Shown: in pieces, positions 8,891 through 17,400 of the stretch
Layout: each line of letters begins with the position of its first letter
How positions within the stretch are numbered: the stretch's first letter is position 1
From: Rubneribacter badeniensis
GTDB taxonomy: Bacteria > Actinomycetota > Coriobacteriia > Coriobacteriales > Eggerthellaceae
Direction: 5' to 3'
Assembly: GCF_002899695.1 (NCBI RefSeq)
Contig: NZ_PPEL01000015.1
Location: forward strand, 1-43,093
DNA length: 43,093 bases
Translations under genes and position numbers: made by a program
The notes under the pieces: generated by a model
Database searches by the model: none
Seen by the model: only the letters and a program-made list of their open reading frames with translations
Told to the model about the DNA's origin: nothing

Positions 8891-10951
8891 TTATAGCAGA
8901 CAACCCACACGCCGACCGTCGGCAAACGCATGCTTGAAAAACGCGTTCTCGCCGCCGAGCGTCGACCCGATCTCGTACACTTCGGGAACGATCGTCGAAA
9001 CCATCTCGAAGAACGCCGCATCGCGTCGCTCGGGCAGCATGACCATCATGGAATCGCATTCCACCAGCTCTTCGCCGCCCTCGGCAAACCTCAGCAACGC
9101 CCCCCGCTTGCCGAATTCGGCTACCGTGGCGTTGCGCACAACACGGACGCCTTGACGGTCGAACCACGGTGCGATGCGTTCCTTGTACTTGATCGGAATC
9201 AATCCACCCACGTCTCCGTCTTCGGCAACCAACACGATGTCCTTGCCGCGCTTGCGCATGAACTCGGCGCATTGGGCACCTTCGGCCCCGGCCCCCCATA
9301 TCACGATCTTCTTGCCCACGGGGAAGAACTTCTCGCTCATAGAGGCAAGCCTGTCCGGGCCGAACATCTTGAGCGGCACCTGCGCAAGCTTCGACATCAA
9401 GGGGATGGCAAGCACGTTCTTGCGGTTGATGCCGGGGATGTCGGGAATGTAATAGGGTGACGAATTGGCCAAAACCACCGCATCAGGAGCCTCTCGACGA
9501 ATGAGGCGCTCGTCCACTTCGGTCTTGAGTTTCACGTTAACAGCCGATTTTTCAACCATGGCAGTCAGGCGGTCGTAAATGTGCATGACCTCCTCGCATC
9601 CACCGCTCTTGATCATGGCCGCCAACTTGGTGCGACCGCCCAAAGCCCCTGACTTCTCGTACAACGTCACCTCGTGCCCCCGCTCGGCAAGCGTGCATGC
9701 GCATTCCATGCCAGCAGGGCCGCCACCCACCACCATGACGCGCTTCTTCTTCTCAGCCGGTCGAGCGGCAAGCTGGCGTTCTTGGCCCAACGTGGGGTTC
9801 ACACGGCAGATGCGAGGCTGCGTCACCGGATCCTCGCAGCTTGCACAGCGCGTGCAGCGCATGATCTCATCGGTGCGGCCCTCTTGCACCTTTCGAGCAA
9901 ACCAGGGATCGGCCCACAGCGTGCGTCCAAGCGCAATGACGTCGGCATCACCGGCTTTGAGCACGCGCTCGGCCAAATCCTCGTCCATGCGACCCGCCGT
10001 GATGACCGGCACGTCCACGGCGTCCTTGATCTGCCGTGCCACAGCCGTCCACAGCCCCACGCCGCGATACTCGTCCATATACGGCTCCATGAACGGGTCG
10101 GGCTCGGGATAAGCGAAGTAGTCGGGACAGTAGCGAAACGGCGTGGGACCGTACCCGTACCCCGCGACGCTGATGTACTGCGCGCCAGCTTCCACGAAAG
10201 CCCGCGCGTTCTCGGCGGCCTGCTCGGCGGTGATTCCCTGCTTCGTAGGATGGAACTCGCGTCCGTTCAAACGGCAGCCAATCACGAAATCAGGGCCGCA
10301 CGCCTCACGAATGCCTTCGATGATCTCGCGCACGATGCGCGTGCGGTTCTCAACGTTTTGGCATCCGTATTCGTCGTCGCGTTTGTTCCACAATGGGCTG
10401 ACGAAGCTGTCGAGGAAGTACCCGTGCGCAACATGCACCTCGACTGCGTCGAATCCACCCTTCTGCAAGCGCACGGCAGCTTCGATTTGCAGACGCTGCT
10501 TTTCGTGGATCTCGTCGATGGTCAAGCCGCGCGGTGCTTGGCACCATGGTTTGGGGACCGGCATCTCGTCTTCGGAAAGCGTCGACGAGGAGATCGGCGC
10601 CGGCCCGTTCGGATTCGGGCCGGCCGACGGGCCAATGTGGTGCAGCTGCCCAATGGTGAGGCACCCATGCTTGTGGACGGCTTCGTTGAGCTCGATCATG
10701 CCGGGAATGAACCTGTCATCGTAGGCACCTAGGTAGATACCGCCCGCAGGCTCCCACAATATTGCCGCGACATTGATGGCCGCAACGCCTCCTTCCGCCA
10801 TGTTTTCGTACATGGCGATGGCGTCGCTGCCGTCTGCGGTGCAGTCCTCATTCCAGCGCCACGATGACTGCGGTGCCTTGATCATCCTGTTCTTCAGCAC
10901 GAAGTTAGGCGCTATCTCTATCGGAGACAAAAGCTTCTCGTAGCTTTTCAC
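8891..10951 (-). CDS. Old-yellow-enzyme/2,4-dienoyl-CoA-reductase-type Fe-S flavoprotein 1 (BaiCD/BaiH-like)
   Basis: 686 residues. The N-terminal FMN TIM barrel (about 1-350) has KNRMIKAPQSS, EVHVAHGYFLDSFVSP (His173, His176, Tyr178) and DEYGCQNVENRTRI. Cys366, 369, 372 and 382 (C-x2-C-x2-C-x9-C) form the expected 4Fe-4S site; the last spacing is shorter than in classical dienoyl-CoA reductase. The C-terminal half has two dinucleotide loops, GGGPAG (409-414) and WGAGAEG. Such enzymes pass electrons from NAD(P)H through FAD and Fe-S to FMN to reduce, or in BaiCD oxidise, a ring enone. GTG 10951 is chosen: AAGGGGGAG lies just upstream and VKSYEKLLSPIEI aligns with the start of the next paralogue. 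It follows that gene by 22 bases. Confidence 0.92.
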   Translation of the reverse strand: MKSYEKLLSPIEIAPNFVLKNRMIKAPQSSWRWNEDCTADGSDAIAMYENMAEGGVAAINVAAILWEPAGGIYLGAYDDRFIPGMIELNEAVHKHGCLTIGQLHHIGPSAGPNPNGPAPISSSTLSEDEMPVPKPWCQAPRGLTIDEIHEKQRLQIEAAVRLQKGGFDAVEVHVAHGYFLDSFVSPLWNKRDDEYGCQNVENRTRIVREIIEGIREACGPDFVIGCRLNGREFHPTKQGITAEQAAENARAFVEAGAQYISVAGYGYGPTPFRYCPDYFAYPEPDPFMEPYMDEYRGVGLWTAVARQIKDAVDVPVITAGRMDEDLAERVLKAGDADVIALGRTLWADPWFARKVQEGRTDEIMRCTRCASCEDPVTQPRICRVNPTLGQERQLAARPAEKKKRVMVVGGGPAGMECACTLAERGHEVTLYEKSGALGGRTKLAAMIKSGGCEEVMHIYDRLTAMVEKSAVNVKLKTEVDERLIRREAPDAVVLANSSPYYIPDIPGINRKNVLAIPLMSKLAQVPLKMFGPDRLASMSEKFFPVGKKIVIWGAGAEGAQCAEFMRKRGKDIVLVAEDGDVGGLIPIKYKERIAPWFDRQGVRVVRNATVAEFGKRGALLRFAEGGEELVECDSMMVMLPERRDAAFFEMVSTIVPEVYEIGSTLGGENAFFKHAFADGRRVGCLL

Positions 10952-10973
10952 GCAACTCCCCCTTGTCTCCCGA

Positions 10974-13073
10974 TTACAGCCTGAGCGCAGCAGCACGACC
11001 CTGGCCCACCGCATCGACCATGAGCGTGGAACCCGCCCCCTTGCATGCGCCGATGGGATACACTTCGGGAGCCAGGTCTTTCAGTTGATCGTACAAGCTC
11101 AAACCGGAGCCGGGAGATTTGAACACGAGGATGCTGTCCGCTTTGAGATAACGCTCTTCGCCGTCTTTGGCGTATGCGATACCGCGCTTGTCGATAGAGC
11201 GGTATTCCACACCGGTGACGATATCCACGTTGTTATCTTGCAGCCATTTGAGCGAGCGGCTCTTATAGCGCGGCGGCAGACCTTCGCCCACCGTGTCCAG
11301 ATCCTCGAGTACGGTGACGTTCTTGCCACGCTTGCGAAGGAAGATGGCACCCTGCACGCCTTCGATTTGCGCGCCGAGCACAACGCAGTTCTTGCCGATG
11401 CCCGGCAGGGCGATCTGCGAGAGCTTGTTGATGGCATTTGCGCCGAAAAGCTTGAGCGGTTTTTCCGCAAGGCGGGTGAGCTGGGGAACCGTAGAAACTA
11501 TGCCGAGATCGATGCCCGGAACATCAGGCGTGCCGTACACCCCTCCCGTGGCGACGATGATCGCATCGGGCTTCATGGCGCGCACGTAGTCGGGCGTCAC
11601 CGTCGTCTTGGTCTTGATGACCAACCCTGGCGTCTTCTTCGCTTGGGACGTCAACCAGTCGATGAGCGCAGGAACGTTCTCGCATACGGTGCCCTTCACC
11701 ATAGTCGCAAGATTGAGCTCAAGGGCCAAAACGGATTCCTTCTCGCAGAGCGTGACTTCGTGACCGCGTTCGGCAGCGACGCGAGCGGCCTCGAGCCCCG
11801 CCGCACCGGCACCCACTACCAGCACCTTCTTCTTTACTTCTGCAGCAGTGACGGCCATTTCGCGCTCGCGCAGAAACGCCGGATTCACGCGGCAGCGGCG
11901 GTGCGGCGTTTCGTTCATGCGAAGCTCGTCGCATGTCGCGCAATGGTTGCAGCGTCGGATGTCCTGCGCACGCCCTTCCGCGATCTTATTGGGCATATCG
12001 GGGTCGGCCCACAGCCCGCGTGCAAACATGGCCAGATCGACTTCGCCCTTCTCGAGTGCCGCTTCGGCCTTTTCCGGCGTCGCAAAGCCCACGCCAAACA
12101 CCGGCGCAGAAACGGCTTGCTTGATGGCGGCCGCCGGCGGTATAGCCAGCCCCTCTCCATCCAGTCGACCGAGGTACTGCTTCATATCCTCGTCAGGCGA
12201 GGGGTACATCCAGTAGTCAAGCGCAAACTGCATGGGAACTGGACCATAACCATAGCCCGTCACGCTTATGTAGTCGGCTCCGGCGGCGTCATAGAATTTC
12301 GCAATCTCGACACCTTCGTCGACAGTGATGGCATCCGGATGACCCCACTCCTGACCATTCGTGCGCACGCCCACGATGAAGTCCTCGCCGCAGCGTTCCT
12401 TTACGCCGCGGATAATCTCGCACACCAATCGCGTGCGGTTTTCGATCGATTGGCAACCGTACTGGTCATTGCGATGGTTCCACACACGCGACACGAAGCT
12501 CAGCAGGAAGTAGCCGTTCGCCGCATGCACTTCGGCGCCGTCGAGGCCGGCCCTCTTCGCACGTTCGGCAGCGGCGAAGTAGCGCTCCTTGAACGCCGCG
12601 ATCTCCTCGAGAGACAGCCCGCGTGTCGGATGGCAATACGGCTCAGGACTGGGGAGTTCCTCCGCACTCAGCGTCGACGAACACCACGCCCCGCCCTTCG
12701 TCTTGATGGCGGCACCGTTCTGGAAGATCTGGGCAATGAGCTCGCATCCGTTATCGTGCACGACATTGGCAAGCTGGGTCAGGCCCGGAATGAACTTGTC
12801 GTCGTACAGGCCGCCGAGCGGGTAGGTTTCCACGGTGTACACGCCGCCGTCGGCATCGTCGATAAGGGTGGCGGGATCGTCGCAGATCATGCCACCCAGG
12901 ATGATGGCAGACGCACCGCCCTTGGAGATGGCGTCGTACAGGCCGATGATGCGATCGTTGCAGAACTGGCCCGGATCCCACGACATCGCGGACGACGGCG
13001 CCTTGACCATGCGGTTACGCCAAGTGTGGGTGCCGATAGTTATCGGCTCAAGCAACTTCTCATACGCTCTCAT
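10974..13073 (-). CDS. Old-yellow-enzyme/2,4-dienoyl-CoA-reductase-type Fe-S flavoprotein 2 (BaiCD/BaiH-like)
   Basis: 699 residues, same three-part design as its neighbour: FMN barrel (RNRMVKAPSSA, EVHAANGYFLLSFVS, DQYGCQSIENRTRL), Cys375-378-381-394 for a 4Fe-4S cluster, then GAGAAG and VVLGAQIEG dinucleotide folds. The active-site pair is His183/Asn186, as in yeast OYE1, whereas the neighbour has His/His; the last Fe-S spacing is 12 rather than 9. The pair has therefore diverged, probably for two different reductions, as with BaiCD and BaiH acting on differently oriented ring bonds. ATG 13073 has GAGGGA upstream. It is the second gene of the operon, 63 bases after the EthD gene. Confidence 0.92.
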   Translation of the reverse strand: MRAYEKLLEPITIGTHTWRNRMVKAPSSAMSWDPGQFCNDRIIGLYDAISKGGASAIILGGMICDDPATLIDDADGGVYTVETYPLGGLYDDKFIPGLTQLANVVHDNGCELIAQIFQNGAAIKTKGGAWCSSTLSAEELPSPEPYCHPTRGLSLEEIAAFKERYFAAAERAKRAGLDGAEVHAANGYFLLSFVSRVWNHRNDQYGCQSIENRTRLVCEIIRGVKERCGEDFIVGVRTNGQEWGHPDAITVDEGVEIAKFYDAAGADYISVTGYGYGPVPMQFALDYWMYPSPDEDMKQYLGRLDGEGLAIPPAAAIKQAVSAPVFGVGFATPEKAEAALEKGEVDLAMFARGLWADPDMPNKIAEGRAQDIRRCNHCATCDELRMNETPHRRCRVNPAFLREREMAVTAAEVKKKVLVVGAGAAGLEAARVAAERGHEVTLCEKESVLALELNLATMVKGTVCENVPALIDWLTSQAKKTPGLVIKTKTTVTPDYVRAMKPDAIIVATGGVYGTPDVPGIDLGIVSTVPQLTRLAEKPLKLFGANAINKLSQIALPGIGKNCVVLGAQIEGVQGAIFLRKRGKNVTVLEDLDTVGEGLPPRYKSRSLKWLQDNNVDIVTGVEYRSIDKRGIAYAKDGEERYLKADSILVFKSPGSGLSLYDQLKDLAPEVYPIGACKGAGSTLMVDAVGQGRAAALRL

Positions 13074-13136
13074 AGCTTCGTTCCCTCTTCTCGTTCAATA
13101 GGTTCATCGTGTTTGGCGCGCGACAGGCGCGGCTTT

Positions 13137-13832
13137 CTAGACGGAAGGCACGGCCACGGGATAGGTCTCGGTCAGGTAGGTGTCGATGGTTCCGACGAAT
13201 TCCGCGGCGTGCGCAGACGCGCGGGCGAATTCGGGCGATGCGCAGAACTCGTCGAGCGCCTCCCGCGTTTCAAACCACAGCTCAGCCATGCCCTCAACCG
13301 GCAGTTCGTCGTACGATACGGACACGCCGCCGTCGATGCGGTCGATGAAGAGGTCCTGGTTGTAGCCCACGCAGCCGGGAACGGTCTGCACCAGGCGATC
13401 GTGAATGTTCCACCACTCCTTGGCGAAGCGCTCGGAGCTCACTCCTTCGGCGCGACCAAGGAACGACACACGCTGGACGAGCTTCTTGCCGCGCAGGTAC
13501 TCGGGGATCTTGATGACGCTGCGCTTGGCCAGCACGAGGATCGGGCAGTGGGGGTTGGCGAACAGCGGAACATCGTTCGCCCCCTCGCCATGCAGCGATT
13601 CCACACCCTCGAGCATGTCGCCGTAGCTGTCGAATTGCAACTCCGAGTACCCGTCGATGCGCACTGGGCCCTGAGCACGGGAAGTCTCCGCACCGACCAC
13701 GACATGCTGGTCATACTGGCGCAGGTTCGTCATGGCACTGGCGATGGGACCGTGAACGTTCAGCCAATAGTCCTGGAACTCCTCGACGCTCATATCCTCT
13801 CGCTTTTGCATCAAACCGCATCTGCTGATCAC
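13137..13832 (-). CDS. Tandem EthD-domain (dimeric alpha/beta barrel) protein 2
   Basis: 231 residues, two EthD-like halves. It is the least degenerate of the three paralogues: both halves keep the W-x3-H motif (FQDYWLNVHGP in half 1, FAKEWWNIHDR in half 2), then D-G-Y-S-E-L-Q-F-D-S-Y-G-D-M, GYNQDLFIDR, EGMAELWFE and HAAEFVGTIDTY. The start is GTG 13832: AAAGGA lies seven bases upstream and VISRCGLMQKRED aligns with the MISRI start of the other two. First gene of the nine-gene operon, 136 bases below the -10 of promoter P1. Reaction unknown; both His residues are candidates for acid-base chemistry. Confidence 0.82.
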   Translation of the reverse strand: MISRCGLMQKREDMSVEEFQDYWLNVHGPIASAMTNLRQYDQHVVVGAETSRAQGPVRIDGYSELQFDSYGDMLEGVESLHGEGANDVPLFANPHCPILVLAKRSVIKIPEYLRGKKLVQRVSFLGRAEGVSSERFAKEWWNIHDRLVQTVPGCVGYNQDLFIDRIDGGVSVSYDELPVEGMAELWFETREALDEFCASPEFARASAHAAEFVGTIDTYLTETYPVAVPSV

Positions 13833-13974
13833 GAAGACATCCTTTCCGGATTGGACGCACGAAAGATCCCGCACGTCAAGAAACCCTCTCCCATCTGCAT
13901 TGACATTGCCCCTTCGCAACCGTCGCACGCACTCGCCTCAAAATGCGAGGGACGCGCGAACCTTGCATAACCGT

Positions 13975-14041
13975 ATGCTATGGCCATCGGGAGAAGGCCT
14001 CAATAACGCACTTTAAAGTCACAAGGGCACCGAAAAGTAAG
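13975..14041 (-). promoter_or_regulatory. Promoter/operator P1 of the nine-gene operon
   Basis: On the minus strand: CTTACTTTTCG (from 14041), then ACTTTAAAGTGCG (palindrome ACTTTAAAGT at 14010-14019), three bases, -35 TTGAGG (13998-14003), 17 bases, -10 TAGCAT (13975-13980). A 22-bp block (14000-14021) is identical at P2. The palindrome is centred about 46 bases upstream of the predicted start, a place where activators that touch polymerase bind. The leader to the GTG is about 135 bases. Confidence 0.72.
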
Positions 14042-14111
14042 TGGCAACCCCATGCCAGACCCCCTATGCCGCGTTGAACGAAAGCTTCTCCCTGCCGAAA
14101 AGCGAAGGACG

Positions 14112-15500
14112 CTATGCCAACCCGACCGATCTCAGCAAGGTGAGCACGAGCACCAACACAACCGAAGCGACCAGCACATACAAGCCGTTCCATCGCAAAC
14201 TGACCTCGATAGGCGACCGCCCGACCAAATTGGAGACAGCGACGACATTCGCAGAAGCCGGACAGAGCGCGTTCCCCATCGCCCAGCTAATCGACAAGAC
14301 AAGCGCCGCATAGGTGGGCGTGATGCCGCATCCGGAAGCGCTCATAGCCCCTCCCGCCACGGCAACGATCGCGACAGGATGAATGCCAACAGCCGAGGTT
14401 GCCAAAACAAGACCGATCACCGCCACAGTGAGCAGCAACACGCTTTGCCCTGCCACCTGCGCAAGCGCCCCCATCAGAACGTCGCCCACATGAGAAGAGC
14501 TCATGCCCTGCGCGAAAAACCCTGCTCCAACGAAGAGCGCTATCTGGTTCCCTGCCGAAGGAAGCTTCCTTTTGAAGTAATCCCCTCTGAACTCCTTTTC
14601 ATACACCGGCAACCGTCCGATGCACGTCATCCACACGACAGGAAGGAAAAGCGACGCCGCGGCAACCGCAACGATAACGGAAAGCCCCATCATCTGGGAA
14701 AGTCCAACTATGGAGGCGATGAGGACCAGGAAAAACACGCATAATTCGATGATTTTCGGCAAGGCAGGCTCATCCGAACAACACTTGCTCGCTCCCATCG
14801 CGCAAGGAGAAGCCTTCCTTTTCTCCCCTGCGCAAGCCATGAAGGCACCGACAGCGCCGGCGACAAGCGCACATGCGAAAGCAGAGGGGAAGAGATCCAC
14901 CCAGTCGACGCCTGTCAATTGAACCACCAGCGCAATTGTCGCGGATGTTGGAGCCCAAATCATACAGGTAACAAATCCCCTGCTCAAAGCTGTGCTTACA
15001 AGTTTCTTGTTTTCACAGTGACAGCTTGTCCGAGATACCTCGTGGGAAAGGGGGACAGCCGCGATGCTCAGCAGCACACCCAGAAGGGCGGTCATAACGC
15101 TCACCAGCGCATAGTAACGCGCGCCGGTACCCGCATGGCGACCGAACGCCTCACGCAGCGAATCGCCGTACCCTCCGCAGCGAATCGGAATTCCCAAAAG
15201 CGGCACCGTGATGAACATGACAACAAGCTGAGAGTTTTCTTGCAGCGCTTGCCCCCATGCGGAAAGCGGCGCATGCGAGCAGATGAGCAAAACGATGCCC
15301 GAAAACAGCAGCAACGTGCCGATTGCCCTCGCCGATCCCTTCGAAGAAACGAAGCTCAAGGCAACCACAGCCACCATCAAACCCGAGTTCAGGGAGTCGA
15401 GCAACGGAGATTTCAGAAACACGTTCGCGATAAAACTTATACCGAAACAAAAGGTGACTGCGCTTCTCGTAACAAGAAGGAGGTCCTTCGCACTGGCCAC
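14112..15500 (-). CDS. Multi-pass membrane permease, ion-transporter-like, substrate unknown
   Basis: 462 residues, about 12 hydrophobic segments, with a soluble Cys-containing loop in the middle (GEKRKASPCAMGASKCCSDE). The two halves each contain a polar small-residue stretch inside a hydrophobic context (FVTCMIWAPTSATIALVVQLTG; GIHPVAIVAVAGGAMSASGCGITP followed by NALCPASANVVAVS), resembling the re-entrant loops of ion-transporter-superfamily anion carriers. I do not recognise the family precisely. The start is GTG 15500: GGAGGGG lies six bases upstream, and the longer TTG start is poorer. It is the second gene of a two-transporter unit behind promoter P2, after a 107-base gap with a hairpin. 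Likely a carrier for a cluster substrate or product. Confidence 0.7.
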   Translation of the reverse strand: MASAKDLLLVTRSAVTFCFGISFIANVFLKSPLLDSLNSGLMVAVVALSFVSSKGSARAIGTLLLFSGIVLLICSHAPLSAWGQALQENSQLVVMFITVPLLGIPIRCGGYGDSLREAFGRHAGTGARYYALVSVMTALLGVLLSIAAVPLSHEVSRTSCHCENKKLVSTALSRGFVTCMIWAPTSATIALVVQLTGVDWVDLFPSAFACALVAGAVGAFMACAGEKRKASPCAMGASKCCSDEPALPKIIELCVFFLVLIASIVGLSQMMGLSVIVAVAAASLFLPVVWMTCIGRLPVYEKEFRGDYFKRKLPSAGNQIALFVGAGFFAQGMSSSHVGDVLMGALAQVAGQSVLLLTVAVIGLVLATSAVGIHPVAIVAVAGGAMSASGCGITPTYAALVLSISWAMGNALCPASANVVAVSNLVGRSPIEVSLRWNGLYVLVASVVLVLVLTLLRSVGLA

Positions 15501-15545
15501 ATCGCACCCCTCCCAAATGACAAAGCACCTCAAAGAGCGGAAGAA

Positions 15546-15578
15546 ATGCAGGGGAAAGGGGCGCTTTCCCCTGCATTC
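15546..15578 (-). terminator. Strong intercistronic hairpin between the two transporter genes
   Basis: AATGCAGGGGAAAG (15546-15559) pairs perfectly over 14 bp with 15565-15578, 5-nt loop, 29 bases after the stop of the MHS transporter gene; only TTTCTTCC follows on the minus strand. It probably attenuates rather than stops transcription into the downstream permease, giving unequal expression. Confidence 0.6.
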
Positions 15579-15607
15579 GAAAAACTAGGACGCACCAGCA
15601 GCCCCGA

Positions 15608-16912
15608 TCACCTTTCCTTGGAATAAAATCCTTTCAGAAGAAAGATGCTGGTCAAAAACGTAATAAGAATGGCTCCGAGAATCAGATACGTAATGGACAA
15701 CTGATCTCCTGTCGCCGCTATGAGCGCAGTCGCCGCAAGAGGGGCCAAACCGCCAAAGATGGCCGCTGCGAGATTGTAGGAAAAGCCTACGCCGCTATTG
15801 CGAAGCTTGGTGGGGAACACTTCGGCAGAGACAACCGCGATGGCCACCGCAAGGATCGTCTGGAAAACGATGAGAATCCCCAGCAGCGCGATCATGACAG
15901 CGGCGTTCGTCTGCTGCACCAGCACCGAGAAAACGGGGTAAGACAAAAGAAGAAATCCGAGACAGCCAACGATCAGGCACTTCCTTCTTCCGATCCTATC
16001 GATGAGCATACCCATAACGGGGCACAAGAGTAGATAGATCGCGATGACCGAGGTGTTGACCACAAACGCGCTTGATAACGAGGTGTCCATGAACTCCGAA
16101 ATGTAGGTGGGCATATAAGTTATCAGAAGGTAATACGTCGCACTGGAGCCGACAAGCAAACCCACGACCGTGACGATGGGCTTCTTATAACGAAGAAACA
16201 GATCCTTGACAGGCGCATGAGGCTCGTCTGCCTTGCTCTCCCGCTCTTTCATCTTGAGAAATTCCGGAGAGTCGGGAACGTTCTTGCGCATGTGAACGCC
16301 ATAGACGGCGATCAGTATTCCACAGGCAAACGGCACGCGCCATCCCCAATCATACAATGCCGCCTCGGGCAAGATCGTCGTAACGAGCAAACCCGCCGCA
16401 GAGCCGAGAAGAAGGCCGCACCCCACGCTGAACGGCTGCCAACTCACAAGGAAGGCCCTGTTGTTCGGCGTTCCGTACTCCGCGATGAACGTGAGCGACG
16501 ACCCGAATTCCCCGCCCGTCGCCAAACCCTGCAAAAGGCGCAACACGGTCAAAAGAATTGGCGCGACAATTCCCACCTGGGAATACGTAGGCAGAAGACC
16601 CATACAAAAAGTGCACACTCCCATGCAGAGGATCGTGAGCGTCAGAGCTTTTATCCTCCCATGCTTGTCAGCGTACATGCCGATAAGAATGCCGCCGATA
16701 GGACGAACGAGAAAACCCGTTCCAAACACGAGAAAGCTCAGCAGAAGTCCGACGATCGGGTCATCGGAAACAAAGAAATCCCTGGAAATAATCGTTGCGA
16801 AATACCCGTACAACCCATAGTCGAACCATTCCAACATATTCCCAAGGCTTCCCGAAAACACCGCCCTGGCTAGCGAGGTCTTTTTCTTTGCGGACGCCGT
16901 AGATGCCTCCAT
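15608..16912 (-). CDS. MFS transporter, metabolite:H+ symporter (MHS) family
   Basis: 434 residues, 12 predicted helices. The start ARAVFSGSLGNMLEWFDYGLYGYFA is the family signature of MHS carriers (ProP, shikimate and aromatic-acid/dicarboxylate symporters); GMYADKHGRIKAL is motif A, RLLQGLATGGEFGSSLTFIAEY is the long loop of helices 4-5, and GMLIDRIGRRKCL its second-half repeat. It should import an organic acid, betaine or similar with protons. ATG 16912, with CAGGAGAGG upstream. It is the first gene behind promoter P2, with a leader of about 250 bases. With the OFA-like carrier and the 462-residue permease, the regulon holds three different transporters. Confidence 0.9.
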   Translation of the reverse strand: MEASTASAKKKTSLARAVFSGSLGNMLEWFDYGLYGYFATIISRDFFVSDDPIVGLLLSFLVFGTGFLVRPIGGILIGMYADKHGRIKALTLTILCMGVCTFCMGLLPTYSQVGIVAPILLTVLRLLQGLATGGEFGSSLTFIAEYGTPNNRAFLVSWQPFSVGCGLLLGSAAGLLVTTILPEAALYDWGWRVPFACGILIAVYGVHMRKNVPDSPEFLKMKERESKADEPHAPVKDLFLRYKKPIVTVVGLLVGSSATYYLLITYMPTYISEFMDTSLSSAFVVNTSVIAIYLLLCPVMGMLIDRIGRRKCLIVGCLGFLLLSYPVFSVLVQQTNAAVMIALLGILIVFQTILAVAIAVVSAEVFPTKLRNSGVGFSYNLAAAIFGGLAPLAATALIAATGDQLSITYLILGAILITFLTSIFLLKGFYSKER

Positions 16913-17170
16913 GTTTCATCCTCTCCTGAATTATCCCGAAACGATCACGCAATTCACGCCGAGTCACAAACTCCCAGCGAACAGTTCACCCCCTCGCTTT
17001 TCGTCGATCCTCCCCGCCGGTACGCTCATACCGCTCGAAACATCCTTCACCTGTGCTTCGGGCTGAAAATATGCGCGACCGCACATGCGGCCCGCCCTGC
17101 GCTTCCAAGCTTCGAACGCCATCCAATGCGAACCCCCAAAACCCGTGCTCGCAAGCTTTTCCTTACCCGC

Positions 17171-17237
17171 ATGATGCGGGTATTCAAGATCGACTTCAAT
17201 AACGCACTTTAAAGTCAGAAACGTACGAAAAGGTAAG
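17171..17237 (-). promoter_or_regulatory. Promoter/operator P2 of the transporter unit
   Basis: Minus strand: CTTACCTTTTCG (17226-17237), ACTTTAAAGTGCG (palindrome 17206-17215), three bases, -35 TTGAAG (17194-17199), 17 bases, weak -10 CATCAT (17171-17176). The 22-bp block at 17196-17217 is identical to that of P1. A second dyad, ACCCGCAT/ATGCGGGT, overlaps the -10 and might be an extra operator. Confidence 0.65.
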
Positions 17238-17348
17238 CAGGTTTGCCTTTTTGATCTGCGATTTCATCCGAACCCATCATCGCACCAAAGCCAGAGCGCA
17301 CCCACCTTCCCGGCAAACCAAAGGCACGCGCATATGCGCGTGCCAAAC

Positions 17349-17378
17349 AAAAAAACCCTCTATCGAAATCGAGAAGAG
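17349..17378 (-). terminator. Intrinsic terminator of the third EthD gene
   Basis: On the minus strand an imperfect stem (CTCTTCTCGA with TCGATAGAG) is followed by GGG and seven T (complement 17349-17355), about 22 bases after the stop codon at 17401. Confidence 0.6.
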
Positions 17379-17400
17379 ACGCCTAGCCCCTAACAGCGCA

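Larger units (their letters stand above)
16913..17400. other. Intergenic: long leader of the transporter unit, P2 and EthD3 terminator
   Basis: There is no gene in this 488-base stretch. It holds the roughly 250-base 5' leader of the MHS transporter, promoter P2 (17171-17237), an inverted repeat ACCCGCAT/ATGCGGGT (17165-17181) across the P2 -10, and the terminator of the EthD gene that ends at 17401. The remainder is plain sequence to my eye. Confidence 0.6.

Noticed and set aside
11085-13970. 961-codon plus-strand open frame across the OYE gene and an EthD gene
   Set aside because: Spans two real minus-strand genes and their spacer; no motif and no RBS.
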